A stretch of 64,000 bases of DNA, from NCBI GenBank assembly GCA_024123915.1, contig CP099650.1:2046001-2110000 (forward strand). Direction: 5' to 3'. Source of the DNA: Oxalobacteraceae bacterium OTU3CAMAD1 (GTDB taxonomy: Bacteria > Pseudomonadota > Gammaproteobacteria > Burkholderiales > Burkholderiaceae_D). Below, piece by piece: positions 8,508-17,905 of this stretch. Within the stretch, counting starts at the first letter, position 1. Each line of letters opens with the position of its first letter. The translations under genes and the position numbers were made by a program. The notes below the pieces were generated by a model. The model was given only the letters and a program-made list of their open reading frames with translations. It did no database searches and was not told the DNA's origin.

Positions 8508-10020
8508 CGCCGCCTCCGCTATCCTGTGTGATCAGCAGCGACGACAGCGGCGCCCCGGCCGCCTCCATCGCCTGTTCCAGCCGGCCGGCGTGGATGCGCA
8601 GAGTGTCGGCGGCGTCGTCGCTGCCGGCCTGCACCTGGATGTGGACTTGGCCGCCGACCAGGGTGACCGAGGCCGACACCTCGCCCAGCAGCGGGAAGCG
8701 GAAGCGCACGCCGCTGCGCCAGATCTGTTCCTGCGTCTCGTCGCCCGCGCCACCGTCCTGCTTGTCTTTTTCGCGCTGTTCGCGGCGCACGTCCCACTGC
8801 ATCGGCTGGCCCGGCCACGCCTCGCCCTGCCACTGCACGCGGCCCTGCTCGTGGGTGTGCAGTTGCTGGTTGATCATCTGGGCGGCCGTCAGGTCGGGGC
8901 CATTGGCGGCCGCGCGCGCGGCCGCCTGATCGCCGCCTTGCGCCATGCGTTGCATCTGCGGTTCGCGCATCAGATCGGGCAAGGTGCGCTCCCCCTTGAC
9001 CCATTCCGTCACATGGGATTCGTAGAACAGGCCGCTCTTGGAGATGGTGTCCTGCAGCTTCTGCGCCAGCGCGTCGGTGGCCGGCAGGCTGTTGCCGAAC
9101 AGCGCAGTCTTGCCGATCAGCGCCAGTTGCGCCACTTGGCCGCTTTGGGCCGTCGTCAGCACGGTGGTCAGCACGCGGGCGGTGTTGCTCAAGGTCGATT
9201 GTGGCGTGGTGTGGTCGAGTTCGGGCAGTTCGCTGGACGGTGTCAATGGCGCCTTGCCCAGCAAGGTGGCCGCCAGGCTCTGCGGCTTGACGGCGTCGGC
9301 GGGCAGCGGCGTGCCGGCGGCTGATGCGGCTGATGCCGCTTGTGCGGCGGCGGGCTGGCCGGCGGCGGCCGCTAGTGGGCGTCCCGCCGGTCCGGCCGCT
9401 GCGGCGTCGGCGGGTTTCCCCTGCGCTGCGGCGGCCTGGGCCGCCTCGGCACCGGGCCGTGCCACCGCCGGCTGCGTGCCTGGCTGGGCGGCGGGAGCGC
9501 CGGGCGCGACACCGGGGCGCGCCTGGCCGGGAAGGGCGTCCGGGTCGGCGGCGGCGCCGGTTTCAGCTTGGGCCGGCTGGCCGGGCACGGTGGCGGCCGG
9601 CGGACGGCCGGTGCCGGCGGGCTGGCCGGCCGCTTGCTGGGACGGCAGTGACGGCGAATATAGGGCTTCGCCGCCATCGGCGGCGGCGCCTTCGCTGTAG
9701 ACCACGGCGGGGGAGGCGCCGGGGGTGCCCGTGCCGAGCTGGAAAGTCGGACGGGGGGAGGCGGTTAGCACCGTCAACGGCACTTGGTCGCCGACGTTGA
9801 CGCCGGGCGGCAACATCATCCGCACCGCGTTGTCGGCCACCTTGACCAGCGAGCTGCCGTCGTTGAAGCGGGACATGACCTCGGCCGTCACCGACTTGCC
9901 CACCATGGTCTGCATGGCGCGCTGGAAGGCGACCTGGCGCTCGTCGCCGACGGCCGCGCCGGCGCCGATGCCGTCGGCCGGCCGGACGGGCATGACGGCG
10001 GCGTCAAAGCGCGGCAACAT
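8497..10020 (-). CDS. fliK: Flagellar hook-length control protein FliK-like
   Basis: The 507-residue protein has an N-terminal region (about 1-110), a long Ala/Pro/Gly-rich low-complexity middle (about 110-260) and a C-terminal domain (about 390-500) resembling the FliK C-terminal fold, including FRFPLLGEVSASVTLVGGQVHIQVQAG. FliK is an exported molecular ruler that also switches FlhB specificity. The neighbouring FlhB-like gene and fliTSD support the call. FliK proteins vary greatly, so the assignment relies on the C-terminal domain and context. Confidence 0.8.
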   Translation of the reverse strand: MLPRFDAAVMPVRPADGIGAGAAVGDERQVAFQRAMQTMVGKSVTAEVMSRFNDGSSLVKVADNAVRMMLPPGVNVGDQVPLTVLTASPRPTFQLGTGTPGASPAVVYSEGAAADGGEALYSPSLPSQQAAGQPAGTGRPPAATVPGQPAQAETGAAADPDALPGQARPGVAPGAPAAQPGTQPAVARPGAEAAQAAAAQGKPADAAAAGPAGRPLAAAAGQPAAAQAASAASAAGTPLPADAVKPQSLAATLLGKAPLTPSSELPELDHTTPQSTLSNTARVLTTVLTTAQSGQVAQLALIGKTALFGNSLPATDALAQKLQDTISKSGLFYESHVTEWVKGERTLPDLMREPQMQRMAQGGDQAAARAAANGPDLTAAQMINQQLHTHEQGRVQWQGEAWPGQPMQWDVRREQREKDKQDGGAGDETQEQIWRSGVRFRFPLLGEVSASVTLVGGQVHIQVQAGSDDAADTLRIHAGRLEQAMEAAGAPLSSLLITQDSGGGDGG

Positions 10021-10034
10021 GACGCCGGCCTGCT

Positions 10035-10364
10035 TTAAACGCTGCCGTAGGCGCTAACCACGCGCCGTTCCGTGCCGGTCGAGTTGATCAGTTTGGACAA
10101 TTGCTCCATCCACGGCATCGTCAGATCGCGGATCTGGCGGTCGGCGTTGAGCATCTGGCGTATCAGTTCGATCTTGCGTTCGCGTTCGGCGCCGCGCATC
10201 GGCGCCGGCGCCTCTTGCTCGCGCAGCGATTGTACGTGCACGGCCACGCGCTCCTCGAGCAACACCAGCATGTCCCAGTCGCTGCGGGTGGCGGCCTGCA
10301 CCATCTGCTCGGTCAGGGCGGCCATGGCGGCGTACACGGATAAAATTTCTTGGCTCGTCATCAT
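10035..10364 (-). CDS. fliT: Flagellar chaperone FliT
   Basis: This is a short helical protein of 109 residues located immediately after fliS, three bases apart. FliT is the export chaperone for the filament cap FliD and in enterobacteria also inhibits FlhDC. The pattern of amphipathic helices (LSVYAAMAALTEQMVQAA, WDMLVLLEERVAVHVQSL) fits the family, which is weakly conserved. Two consecutive ATG codons (10364 and 10361) could start it. Confidence 0.82.
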   Translation of the reverse strand: MMTSQEILSVYAAMAALTEQMVQAATRSDWDMLVLLEERVAVHVQSLREQEAPAPMRGAERERKIELIRQMLNADRQIRDLTMPWMEQLSKLINSTGTERRVVSAYGSV

Positions 10365-10367
10365 GGA

Positions 10368-10802
10368 TCAGGCGCTCGCGAGGTTGGGTTGTTTGATGCC
10401 GGTGACGGCGGGGGTGTCGGCGATGGCGTTCCAGGCGTCGCGCAACTCGATGAGCAGACGCTGCACTTCCTCCACGATGGCCGGGTCGTTGTTGATGTTG
10501 GCCGTCAGCAGGCGTCCGCTCATGTACTCGTACAGTGAGTCGAGCCCCTCGGCGATCTCGCCGCCGGCCTTTTTGTCGAGCGCGGCGCGCAGGCCGCTGT
10601 CGATGATCATGATGGCCTTGGAGATCGATTTTCCCTTCTCGGCGATATTGCCACTGCGTATGCCGTTCAACGCCGTGTTCAGCGCCACCAGCGCGCCGTC
10701 GAACAGCATGACGATCAGCTTGTGGGGGCTGGCGGCCACAACGCCTGTTTCCATGCCGACTTTGGCATAGGCATGCACGCCAGTTTGTCGAGATCCGAAC
10801 AT
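10368..10802 (-). CDS. fliS: Flagellin chaperone FliS
   Basis: The 144-residue protein binds flagellin C-termini in the cytoplasm and prevents premature polymerisation. It shows the family signature YAKVGMETGVVAASPHKLIVMLFDGAL in the first 40 residues and the later segment LDSLYEYMSGRLLTANINND. It lies between fliD upstream and fliT downstream, the usual fliDST order. Confidence 0.95.
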   Translation of the reverse strand: MFGSRQTGVHAYAKVGMETGVVAASPHKLIVMLFDGALVALNTALNGIRSGNIAEKGKSISKAIMIIDSGLRAALDKKAGGEIAEGLDSLYEYMSGRLLTANINNDPAIVEEVQRLLIELRDAWNAIADTPAVTGIKQPNLASA

Positions 10803-10829
10803 ATTCTGTCTCCTGTGAAGAAGTTCGCG

Positions 10830-13517
10830 TTAGCGGTTAGCCGACAAGGCCGCCAATTGTTGCGTCAAAAATGACGTCGTCGTGTTCATATTTGAAATGA
10901 GAACATCGAGCGACGAATACTGTTTGCGGTAGCGCGCCTCGATATCGACCAGGCGCACGCTGAAGGCATCGCGCTGCTTGGTGATGTCCTTGACCGTGTC
11001 GTTCAGGCCCTTGGTGCGGCTGTTGATCGCGCCGGTGGAGCCCAGGTAGCCGGCCGCCAATGTGTTGAGCTGGTAAGCGTAGCCCTGCGAAAAGCCGAAG
11101 CTGCCACGCAAGCCGATCGTGTCGCCGGCCACCGTCAGCTTCAACCCTTCGATCGGCGCGCCAGCCGCGCCGGTGAGTGTTTGGCCGTCGCCGGTGGCGG
11201 TATAGCCGCCGATGGTGCCCGCCACGTCCTTGCCGCCGACCGAGGTGGCGCCACCGAAGACGGCGGCGATGTCGCTGCCGGTCGCGTTCGCTACCGTGAT
11301 ATTGGATTTCGAGCCGTAGCGGGTCGATTCGAGTTTCAATTTGCCGTCGTCGCCGATGGTGGCAGCTACCGTGGCACCTGCCGTCGAGAACGCGCTCACC
11401 CCGTTGATCGACGACTGCAACATCGTGGCAAGCTGTGTCGGGTTGTAGGATCCGGCCGGGATGGTCACGGTGGCGGTGTTGGCCAGTGTGGCCGGCACCG
11501 TGTCGTTGAGCGTGATGGTCCAGGTGGTGTCCGCTTCGATCACGGTCTCGGCCGGCAGCGCGGCGGCGCCTTGCAATACCCCCTTTGTGGCCAGTTGGGT
11601 GATATTGACCGGATAGTCGCCCGCCTGCGTCTTGCCGGTGGAGCTGACAAACGTGACATCAGGATCGGTGCTGCGGCCGACGGCGGCGAACAGACCGGCG
11701 ATGTCGTTATAGTTGCTGTTGATGGCCTTTTGCAGCTTGGCGTTGTCCAGCGCCAGCGTGCCGTCCTTCTGGAACGCGATACCGATTTGGCCCAGATTGG
11801 TCAGGCTCGAGCCTTGCAGTCCCGTGATCGAGCTGGACAACTGTTTCCGGATCGAGGCTTGCAAGTTGCGCAGCGTCGAGTCGCCCAGCAGCGGACCGCC
11901 GGTCTTGGTCTCGGGATTGTAGCCACCCAAGGTCGTGATCTGTGTGCTCAGTTCGTTGTACGCTTTGACGAAGCCGTTGACCGAATTGGTCAGCGAGGCG
12001 GTGTCCTTGCTCACGCTCAAGGTCGAACTGCCCACCTTGAGCACGTTGATCGACACGCCGGCGATGGCCCCGTCGATGCTGGTGCCGGCGCTGGTGATGG
12101 CGATACCGTTGACCGTGCCCTTGGTATCGGAGGCGGCGGCCTTCTGGCTGAGGTTTTGCACGCCGGCCGGGTCATAGCCGAGCAGGCTCACCAGCGCAGG
12201 GTCGGGCGGTTCGCCACCGGAGCCGGCCAGCGTGATTTTCATCGTCGAGCTCTGGCCGGTGGCGGTCGATTCCAGGACCAGGCGGTTGGGGGTGGCGTCG
12301 GGGCCGGTCGAACCGTCCTTGACGATGGTCGCCGTGACGCCAAATCCGCCCTTGTTGATGGCATCCATGATGCCCTGCAGCGTATTGTTGGAGCTGTCGA
12401 TGACGATGTTGCCGCTGGTGCGGTCCGAGTCGGCCGCGAAGGTGCCGCCCATGTAGGCGCCGCCGGTGCCGGCCGTCAGTCCGGCGCCGGCCGGATTGGT
12501 GCCGCCCACGGTGATTGGGCTGCCATCGGCCGACACCAGGGTGATCGCCCCCACGGCGGTGATGTTCGAGCCGATGTTGGCCGCGCCACTGTTGCCTATG
12601 CCGCCCGTGACGGTGCCCGACACCGCTTCGGCGATGGCGATATTGCTGCCGTCGGCGTTGGTGAATTGCAAGGTGCCGTCGGCGGCGCTGCCGGTGTAGG
12701 TAATGTTGGCGTCGGCCAGCGCCCGCGCGGTGGCCGTGTTGCCGGCCAGCGCGGCGTCGATCGAGGCGGCAGTCACGCCCGCGCCGCCGGCCACGCCGTC
12801 GGCCTGGAGCGCGATCTCCACCCCGCCGACCGACAGCGAATAGGTGCCGCCGCCACTGGTGTTGACATTGCCGAAGCTCGAGGCGCCGGCGACACCGAAC
12901 AGGGTGGCGCTGGTGACGGTAGCCGAGGCCTTGGCCGACACGCCGGTGGTGGTGCTCTTGGCGTTGATGGCGTCGGCCAGCAGGCGCGCGCTGCGCGTGG
13001 TGCCGTCGGTGGCGATGGCGGTGTTGTTGATGCTCAGCGCACCCGGGGTGAGACCGCCACTGCTCAGGCTGGCGCCAAGCGCGGTGCCGGTGATGCCGAA
13101 GGTGCCGCCACTGGCGGTGCCGAGCGAAAAGTTGATGGTGGTTTTGGCGCCCACGCCGATGGCGGCGGTGGTCGATTTATAGCCGCCCGAGGCCAGCGTC
13201 TGCGCTTGGGCGATCTGGGTGATGTTGACGCGGTACGAGCCCGCCTTGGCGGCGCTAGTCGCGCTGGCGGTGAATATCGACGGGTCGCCCGGGGCCGTGC
13301 TCATCGTTTGGAAGCCGCTTAGGGAGGACAGGCCCGACAGCGCGGACTGGAAGGTGCTCAAGGCGCTCGACAGGTTGCCGAAAGCCGACACCTGCCCCAG
13401 ATAGCTGGCAGACTTCTTGTCGAACTGGGCCAGTGGCGCCGATTCCGCCACCATCAGTTTGCTAATGATGTCGTTGACGGGAAGAGCCGAGCCGATGCCG
13501 GGTGATGAGATAGCCAC
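10830..13517 (-). CDS. fliD: Flagellar filament cap protein FliD, unusually long
   Basis: FliD caps the filament and promotes flagellin insertion. The N-terminus (SSPGIGSALPVNDIISKLMVAES) and the C-terminal heptad region (LNDTVKDITKQRDAFSVRLVDIEARYRKQYSSLDVLISNM) are the conserved D0/D1 parts. The protein is 895 residues, whereas FliD is commonly 450-500; the extra length lies in the Gly/Ala/Thr-rich surface-exposed middle (about residues 90-780), which contains flagellin-hook-like segments. The start is GTG, preceded at good distance by TAGGAG. A sigma-28-like promoter is visible upstream. Confidence 0.93.
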   Translation of the reverse strand: MAISSPGIGSALPVNDIISKLMVAESAPLAQFDKKSASYLGQVSAFGNLSSALSTFQSALSGLSSLSGFQTMSTAPGDPSIFTASATSAAKAGSYRVNITQIAQAQTLASGGYKSTTAAIGVGAKTTINFSLGTASGGTFGITGTALGASLSSGGLTPGALSINNTAIATDGTTRSARLLADAINAKSTTTGVSAKASATVTSATLFGVAGASSFGNVNTSGGGTYSLSVGGVEIALQADGVAGGAGVTAASIDAALAGNTATARALADANITYTGSAADGTLQFTNADGSNIAIAEAVSGTVTGGIGNSGAANIGSNITAVGAITLVSADGSPITVGGTNPAGAGLTAGTGGAYMGGTFAADSDRTSGNIVIDSSNNTLQGIMDAINKGGFGVTATIVKDGSTGPDATPNRLVLESTATGQSSTMKITLAGSGGEPPDPALVSLLGYDPAGVQNLSQKAAASDTKGTVNGIAITSAGTSIDGAIAGVSINVLKVGSSTLSVSKDTASLTNSVNGFVKAYNELSTQITTLGGYNPETKTGGPLLGDSTLRNLQASIRKQLSSSITGLQGSSLTNLGQIGIAFQKDGTLALDNAKLQKAINSNYNDIAGLFAAVGRSTDPDVTFVSSTGKTQAGDYPVNITQLATKGVLQGAAALPAETVIEADTTWTITLNDTVPATLANTATVTIPAGSYNPTQLATMLQSSINGVSAFSTAGATVAATIGDDGKLKLESTRYGSKSNITVANATGSDIAAVFGGATSVGGKDVAGTIGGYTATGDGQTLTGAAGAPIEGLKLTVAGDTIGLRGSFGFSQGYAYQLNTLAAGYLGSTGAINSRTKGLNDTVKDITKQRDAFSVRLVDIEARYRKQYSSLDVLISNMNTTTSFLTQQLAALSANR

Positions 13518-13551
13518 AATGCGCTCCTAAGTAAAGCAATAATATAAGACA

Positions 13552-13578
13552 ATATCGGCAGAATCAAACCGGACTTGA
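13552..13578 (-). promoter_or_regulatory. Sigma-28-like promoter for fliD
   Basis: On the minus strand TCAAGTCC (13578-13571) is followed after exactly 11 bases by GCCGATAT (13559-13552). The FliA consensus is TAAAGTTT-N11-GCCGATAA, so five of eight and seven of eight positions agree. It lies about 35 bases before the fliD start. Confidence 0.6.
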
Positions 13579-13701
13579 GAGGGGAGATTACCGGCCTGTT
13601 CAGGCAAAGCGGGAAAAACAGGCGGCAGCGCCGCGTCGGCGGGCGCCAACCATGTCGGCGCGAGGGGGAATGCTGGACATTGCCTCTAGGAAGCATGCCT
13701 G

Positions 13702-13740
13702 AAAAAAAGAAAAAGCGGCGCGCGCTCGGCGCGGCCGCTT
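13702..13740 (-). terminator. Intrinsic terminator after flaG
   Basis: On the minus strand the flaG stop is followed by a GC-rich hairpin with arms AAGCGGC and GCCGCTT (13740-13734 and 13719-13713) and then a U-rich run (13713-13702). This separates flaG from the fliD promoter. Confidence 0.75.
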
Positions 13741-14126
13741 CATGCGGTTTGCTGGATCAGCAAGCCGGCTGTGCTGGATTTCGATTCCAGCGCCTTGGCA
13801 ATTTCCAGCGCTTCCGGGGTCGGAATCTGGCGCAACACTTCCTTGGTGGTCTGGTCGATCACCTTGACGACGGTGCGCTTGCTGTCATTGTCGATGGAGA
13901 ACTCCAGGCCTTGCGACTTGTCCTGGGACGCCTTGTTAAGCTGCGACACGGCCTCTTTGAGCTGCTCGGCGCTCGGCACGTTGGCCGGACCCTTGACGGC
14001 GCTGGCGGTTTCGACGGTGGTGGCCGGCGCGCGCGGGGCGCCCAGCGACGTTGCGGCATCGCTGGCGACGGCAGCGCGATCGGCTTGGCGGGCCGAAGTG
14101 GCGGAGCCTATGGTATCGATAGTCAT
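13740..14126 (-). CDS. flaG: FlaG family flagellar protein
   Basis: The 128-residue product has a disordered Ala-rich N-terminal half and the conserved FlaG C-terminal domain (about 60-125: LEFSIDNDSKRTVVKVIDQTTKEVLRQIP). FlaG proteins influence filament length; the mechanism is unclear. A Shine-Dalgarno-like AAAGGAAAG precedes the ATG. It lies just after fliC and its terminator, so it may be read by leakage from fliC. Confidence 0.9.
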   Translation of the reverse strand: MTIDTIGSATSARQADRAAVASDAATSLGAPRAPATTVETASAVKGPANVPSAEQLKEAVSQLNKASQDKSQGLEFSIDNDSKRTVVKVIDQTTKEVLRQIPTPEALEIAKALESKSSTAGLLIQQTA

Positions 14127-14142
14127 GATACTTTCCTTTACG

Positions 14143-14174
14143 AAAAATCCCCGGCTGACGAAAATCAGCCGGGG
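14143..14174 (-). terminator. Intrinsic terminator after fliC
   Basis: A perfect 10 bp stem CCCCGGCTGA / TCAGCCGGGG with a six-base loop (14174-14149 on the minus strand) is followed by a run of U residues. It lies 45 bases past the fliC stop. Confidence 0.85.
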
Positions 14175-14218
14175 AACCTAGTCAGAGCGACTGTACGACG
14201 TCAACTCATCCCCGGATC

Positions 14219-15784
14219 TTAACCACGCAGCAGCGACAGCACGCCGTTCGGCAGCGAGTTGGCCTGGGCCAGCATCGCGGTACCAGCCTGTTGCAGAATC
14301 TGACCACGGGTCAGGGTTGCCGTTTCCGCAGCGAAGTCGGTATCCTGAATCCGGCTACGCGAAGCGGACAGGTTTTCCGTCGTCGTGTTCAGGTTAGCGA
14401 TGGTCGAGGCGAAACGGTTCTGGATCGCACCGAGCGCGGCGCGGTTGCTGTTGATCTGGTTCAGCGCCGAGTCGATCGTCGACAGAGCGGCGTTCGAACC
14501 GGCCACCGTGCTGACGTCGATCTTCGACACCGACTGCAGTTCCGAACCAGCCGACGTGGCAACGATGTCGGTGCCGGTCGAGGCCAAGGTGAAGCCGCTA
14601 TCCGACGAGAACTTCAGGCTGCCGCCCACGGTCGCTTGCGCGCCATTGGTCGTAGCGCCGGCGCCGATCGTCGAGACGTTGCCTTCGACCGCAGCGGTTG
14701 CGCCGCTGGCTGGTTTGTCTGCGCCACGCAGCGATGCGCCGGACAGCGAATCGACATTGGTGCCCGAGACCACGTTGGTGTTGGTGATCTGAATGTCTGC
14801 GCCGGACGAGTTCGACAGTTGGACTTCCTTGAAACCAGTCGTCGCATTGGTCTTGATCGAGGCGCTGACGCCGGTGGTGCCGACTTGGGCGTTGATCGCC
14901 TGTGCCAGGGCCGACAGGTCGCCGCCTTTGACGTTGGCCGAGATGGTGACGGCGGTTGAATTGGCGTCGTTCTCGACCGAGTTGTCGCCACGCAGTTGGA
15001 ACTGGATGGAACCGTCGGCGATCTTGGCGCCAGCGGCGCCGGCGATGGTGGCGGTGGTGCTTGCCTCGGCTTTGACGCCGCTCGAATTGGACAGCGCATT
15101 GACGCTGGCAGCAATCTTCTTGGCGCTTTGGCCGGCTTCGACTTTGACGACGGTGCTGGTGCCCGTGCCCGACGTGAACGTCATATCCTGCTGGGCGATC
15201 ACGTTGGCGCCCGTGGTGGTCGATGCCGACGAGTTAGTGGCGGTGCCGTCCATGACCGATTTGAGCGTGTTGTTGCCGATATCGGTGGCGCGGGCCGATT
15301 GCACGCCAACGTTGATGGTTTGGTTGGCGTTGGCGCCGACTTGGAACTGAGCCGAGGTCAGCGAGCCGTCCAGCACGTTCTGGCCGTTGAACTGCGTGGT
15401 GTTGGCAACGCGGTCCAGCTCTTGCGACAGGGCCGATACTTCGTTCTGGATCGATTTGCGGTCGGAATCGGAGTTGGTGCCGTTGGCGGACTGGACAGCC
15501 AGTTCGCGGATACGTTGCAGCAGATCGCCAGCAGTGCTCAAGCCACCCTCGGCCGTTTGAGCCAGCGAGATACCGTCGTTGGCGTTACGCGCAGCCTGTT
15601 GGTTACCGCGAATCTGCGACGAGAAGCGCTCGGAAATGGCCAGACCGGCGGCATCGTCCTTGGCGCTGTTGATGCGCAGGCCGGAAGACAGACGTTGCAA
15701 CGAGGTCGACAGGGACGCTTGCGAGGTGCTCAGGTTACGTTGCGAGTTCAGCGATGCGATGTTGCTATTGATGACTTGTGCCAT
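14219..15784 (-). CDS. fliC: Flagellin FliC
   Basis: This is the filament subunit, 521 residues. The D0/D1 N-terminal region is textbook (NSNIASLNSQRNLSTSQ, then LQRLSSGLRINSAKDDAAG) and the C-terminal coiled region ends QANSLPNGVLSLLRG. The central D2/D3 part (about 180-410) is Ala/Ser/Thr-rich and variable. A sigma-28-like promoter lies about 95 bases upstream, leaving a leader of about 85 bases. Export uses FliS, encoded nearby. Confidence 0.97.
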   Translation of the reverse strand: MAQVINSNIASLNSQRNLSTSQASLSTSLQRLSSGLRINSAKDDAAGLAISERFSSQIRGNQQAARNANDGISLAQTAEGGLSTAGDLLQRIRELAVQSANGTNSDSDRKSIQNEVSALSQELDRVANTTQFNGQNVLDGSLTSAQFQVGANANQTINVGVQSARATDIGNNTLKSVMDGTATNSSASTTTGANVIAQQDMTFTSGTGTSTVVKVEAGQSAKKIAASVNALSNSSGVKAEASTTATIAGAAGAKIADGSIQFQLRGDNSVENDANSTAVTISANVKGGDLSALAQAINAQVGTTGVSASIKTNATTGFKEVQLSNSSGADIQITNTNVVSGTNVDSLSGASLRGADKPASGATAAVEGNVSTIGAGATTNGAQATVGGSLKFSSDSGFTLASTGTDIVATSAGSELQSVSKIDVSTVAGSNAALSTIDSALNQINSNRAALGAIQNRFASTIANLNTTTENLSASRSRIQDTDFAAETATLTRGQILQQAGTAMLAQANSLPNGVLSLLRG

Positions 15785-16028
15785 GATGTTTCTCCAGATT
15801 ACTTCGATTTGGGCTAGATGCTCATTTCACTTTGGTCTGTCTCCACGTTCCGAGACAATCAAACCGCTGTTGTAATGATTAACGGTTGCCCTATGGGAAG
15901 CTTTAGGGTGGGAAACAGCAGGATATTTTCATTTTCCACCCTCAAGTTCGTCCCGTGTGCCCGCTTAAACGACCGCGAAACCAGAATCTTTAGGGCCAAA
16001 ATAATTATTTTTCACCCTGTTTTAGATG
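15785..16028. other. Intergenic region upstream of fliC
   Basis: Together with the terminator at 16029-16053 this 318 bp gap holds the fliC leader, its sigma-28-like promoter and an AT-rich stretch (about 15905-16030). I see no open reading frame or RNA gene in it. Confidence 0.6.
15879..15905 (-). promoter_or_regulatory. Sigma-28-like promoter for fliC
   Basis: On the minus strand TAAAGCTT (15905-15898) and ACCGTTAA (15886-15879) are separated by exactly 11 bases, close to the FliA consensus TAAAGTTT-N11-GCCGATAA (seven of eight and six of eight). Confidence 0.75.
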
Positions 16029-16053
16029 AAAAAAAACCCGGCGAAGGCCGGGC
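16029..16053 (-). terminator. Intrinsic terminator after the GGDEF gene
   Basis: The minus strand reads CCCGGC-CTTC-GCCGGG followed by eight U residues, a compact tetraloop terminator 50 bases after the stop of the diguanylate cyclase gene. Confidence 0.85.
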
Positions 16054-16102
16054 TGGAGGTTTTTTGACGGGCACCGCCGCCCGTTCGTGGTTGAATCAAC
16101 CA

Positions 16103-17695
16103 CTATTCTGCGGTCACCACCCGGTTCTTCCCGGTCTGTTTGGCAGTGTACATCGCTTTGTCGGCCCGCTTGACCAGTTCGGTCTGCTCCTCGTTGGGGC
16201 GGCGCAGCGCCACCCCGGCCGAGAACGTGATCAAGACCTTCTCGTTATCGTGCAGGAAGAAGTGCTTGGTCAGCTCGCGCTGCAGGCGGGTCATCGTGGT
16301 GGCGGCCGCCTCGACCGAGGTTTCGGGCATCAGGATCAGGAATTCCTCGCCGCCGAAGCGGGCGATCACGTCCATCGAACGCAGGGTGTCCTTGACGATC
16401 TTGACCAGGTGCTTCAACGCCGCGTCGCCGGCGATGTGGCCGTAGGTGTCGTTGAGCTTTTTAAAATCGTCCAGGTCGAGGATGGCGATGCACAGCGGCG
16501 TGCCGCGACGGTCGGCGCGGGCGGTTTCGCGCTCGAAGACGTCGTCCAGGCCACGGCGGTTGAGGCTGCCGGTCAGTTGGTCTTCGCGCACCAGTTCGCT
16601 CAAATGCTGCAGCTTGGCTTCGAGCGCGTGGATGCGCGTCTCGGCGTCCTGCACCTCCTGGCGCGCCAATACCATCTTGTCGCGCGCCTTGAGGGCTTCG
16701 CTCTGCACCAGGCGGGTTTCCTTGAGCACCTCGTCGAGGATGCTGTTGAGCTCGGAGATATTGTCGGCCTTGCTGATCTTTTCCGAATAGCCGCCGATTT
16801 TCTCGTGGAAGTCGCCGGTCGAGGCGGCGACCTGGCTCAGGCGGTCGATAAAGGTCATCATCATGTTCTTGACGGTGAGCTTGACGTCCGACAGGCTGTG
16901 CTTGAGCTGGCCCTGCTTATAGATGACTTCTTTGAGGCTGCGCGTGGCTTCCTCCAGCGCGCGCACGTCGAGCGGGCCGGCGATCAGGTTCTGCACCGAT
17001 TCGATCTGGCCGCGCAGCCAGCTGTCGTCGTCGAGCAGCTCGCTGACGTTCTCCAGCAGCAGCTTGAACAGGCGCAGCAGCAATTCCTGCTGCTCGCCGC
17101 TGTCGCCGCCGCGCAGTTCGATCTGGAAGCACAATTGTTTCAGGCGCAGGCCGATCTCGGAGAGCGCCTCCTCGCTGTGGGCCAGCTTGGTGGCCGCGCC
17201 CAGCGATTCGGCCTCGGCCACGAGCACGGGCGCGCCGCTCAGCAGCGAGGCGACGGCGAAGGTCAGGGTGCGGCTCAGCAGGTCGCGCAGTACGCGGCTC
17301 TGGTCGTCGTCGGTGTCGACGCCGGCGATCTCGATGCCTTTTTTGGCGACGAAATGGCGCTCGACCAGCTGCGACAGCGTCTTGGCGTAGCCTTCCCAGT
17401 CGCGCGTCTTGACGGCGCGGTTGAAGCGGCGGCCGAAGTCGGCCAGGTCGCCAGTGTTTTCGGTCAGGCGGGTGGCGAACTGGCTCAGCACAGATTCCGG
17501 GCCGGGATCGACGCTGCCAAGCGGTGCCTGGGCGGCCGGGGTCGCGGCGGCGGCCGGCTCGGTGATGCCGGCGATCTCGTTATAGATATCCCGGTACGCT
17601 TCCGGCGTCGGCGCGATGCGCCGCACGGCCAGGCGCTTGAACGCCTCGCGCGCGATGTCGGCCGGATTCTGCTCGGGAGTGGATGGTTTGGACAT
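16103..17695 (-). CDS. Diguanylate cyclase with long helical N-terminal region
   Basis: The 530-residue soluble protein ends in a GGDEF domain (about residues 360-525) with the active site RFGGEEFLILMPE, so it should make c-di-GMP. The product-inhibition site RxxD is present as RSMD five residues before GGEEF. The N-terminal 350 residues are helical with a probable coiled coil (about 310-355) and no recognised sensor domain; no membrane segment is seen. I chose ATG at 17695 (MSKPSTPEQN); a GTG three codons upstream is also possible. Nearby ycgR encodes a c-di-GMP effector. Confidence 0.92.
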   Translation of the reverse strand: MSKPSTPEQNPADIAREAFKRLAVRRIAPTPEAYRDIYNEIAGITEPAAAATPAAQAPLGSVDPGPESVLSQFATRLTENTGDLADFGRRFNRAVKTRDWEGYAKTLSQLVERHFVAKKGIEIAGVDTDDDQSRVLRDLLSRTLTFAVASLLSGAPVLVAEAESLGAATKLAHSEEALSEIGLRLKQLCFQIELRGGDSGEQQELLLRLFKLLLENVSELLDDDSWLRGQIESVQNLIAGPLDVRALEEATRSLKEVIYKQGQLKHSLSDVKLTVKNMMMTFIDRLSQVAASTGDFHEKIGGYSEKISKADNISELNSILDEVLKETRLVQSEALKARDKMVLARQEVQDAETRIHALEAKLQHLSELVREDQLTGSLNRRGLDDVFERETARADRRGTPLCIAILDLDDFKKLNDTYGHIAGDAALKHLVKIVKDTLRSMDVIARFGGEEFLILMPETSVEAAATTMTRLQRELTKHFFLHDNEKVLITFSAGVALRRPNEEQTELVKRADKAMYTAKQTGKNRVVTAE

Positions 17696-17905
17696 ATATG
17701 ACACGCGGCCTTTTAAAAGGTTTTCTGATTACACCATGATAAGACCGTGTGCCGCATTACCATGCCCGGATAAGGGGGCGGAAGATGCCTTTCATCAGGG
17801 CATTAAATATGTGTAATCCGTCAACCATGCCTTGGTGCGCAGCCAGTGGTTCAGCTTATCGATCAGCCACTATCTTACCCGCGCCGCAGGGGCGACCGCG
17901 TCCGA

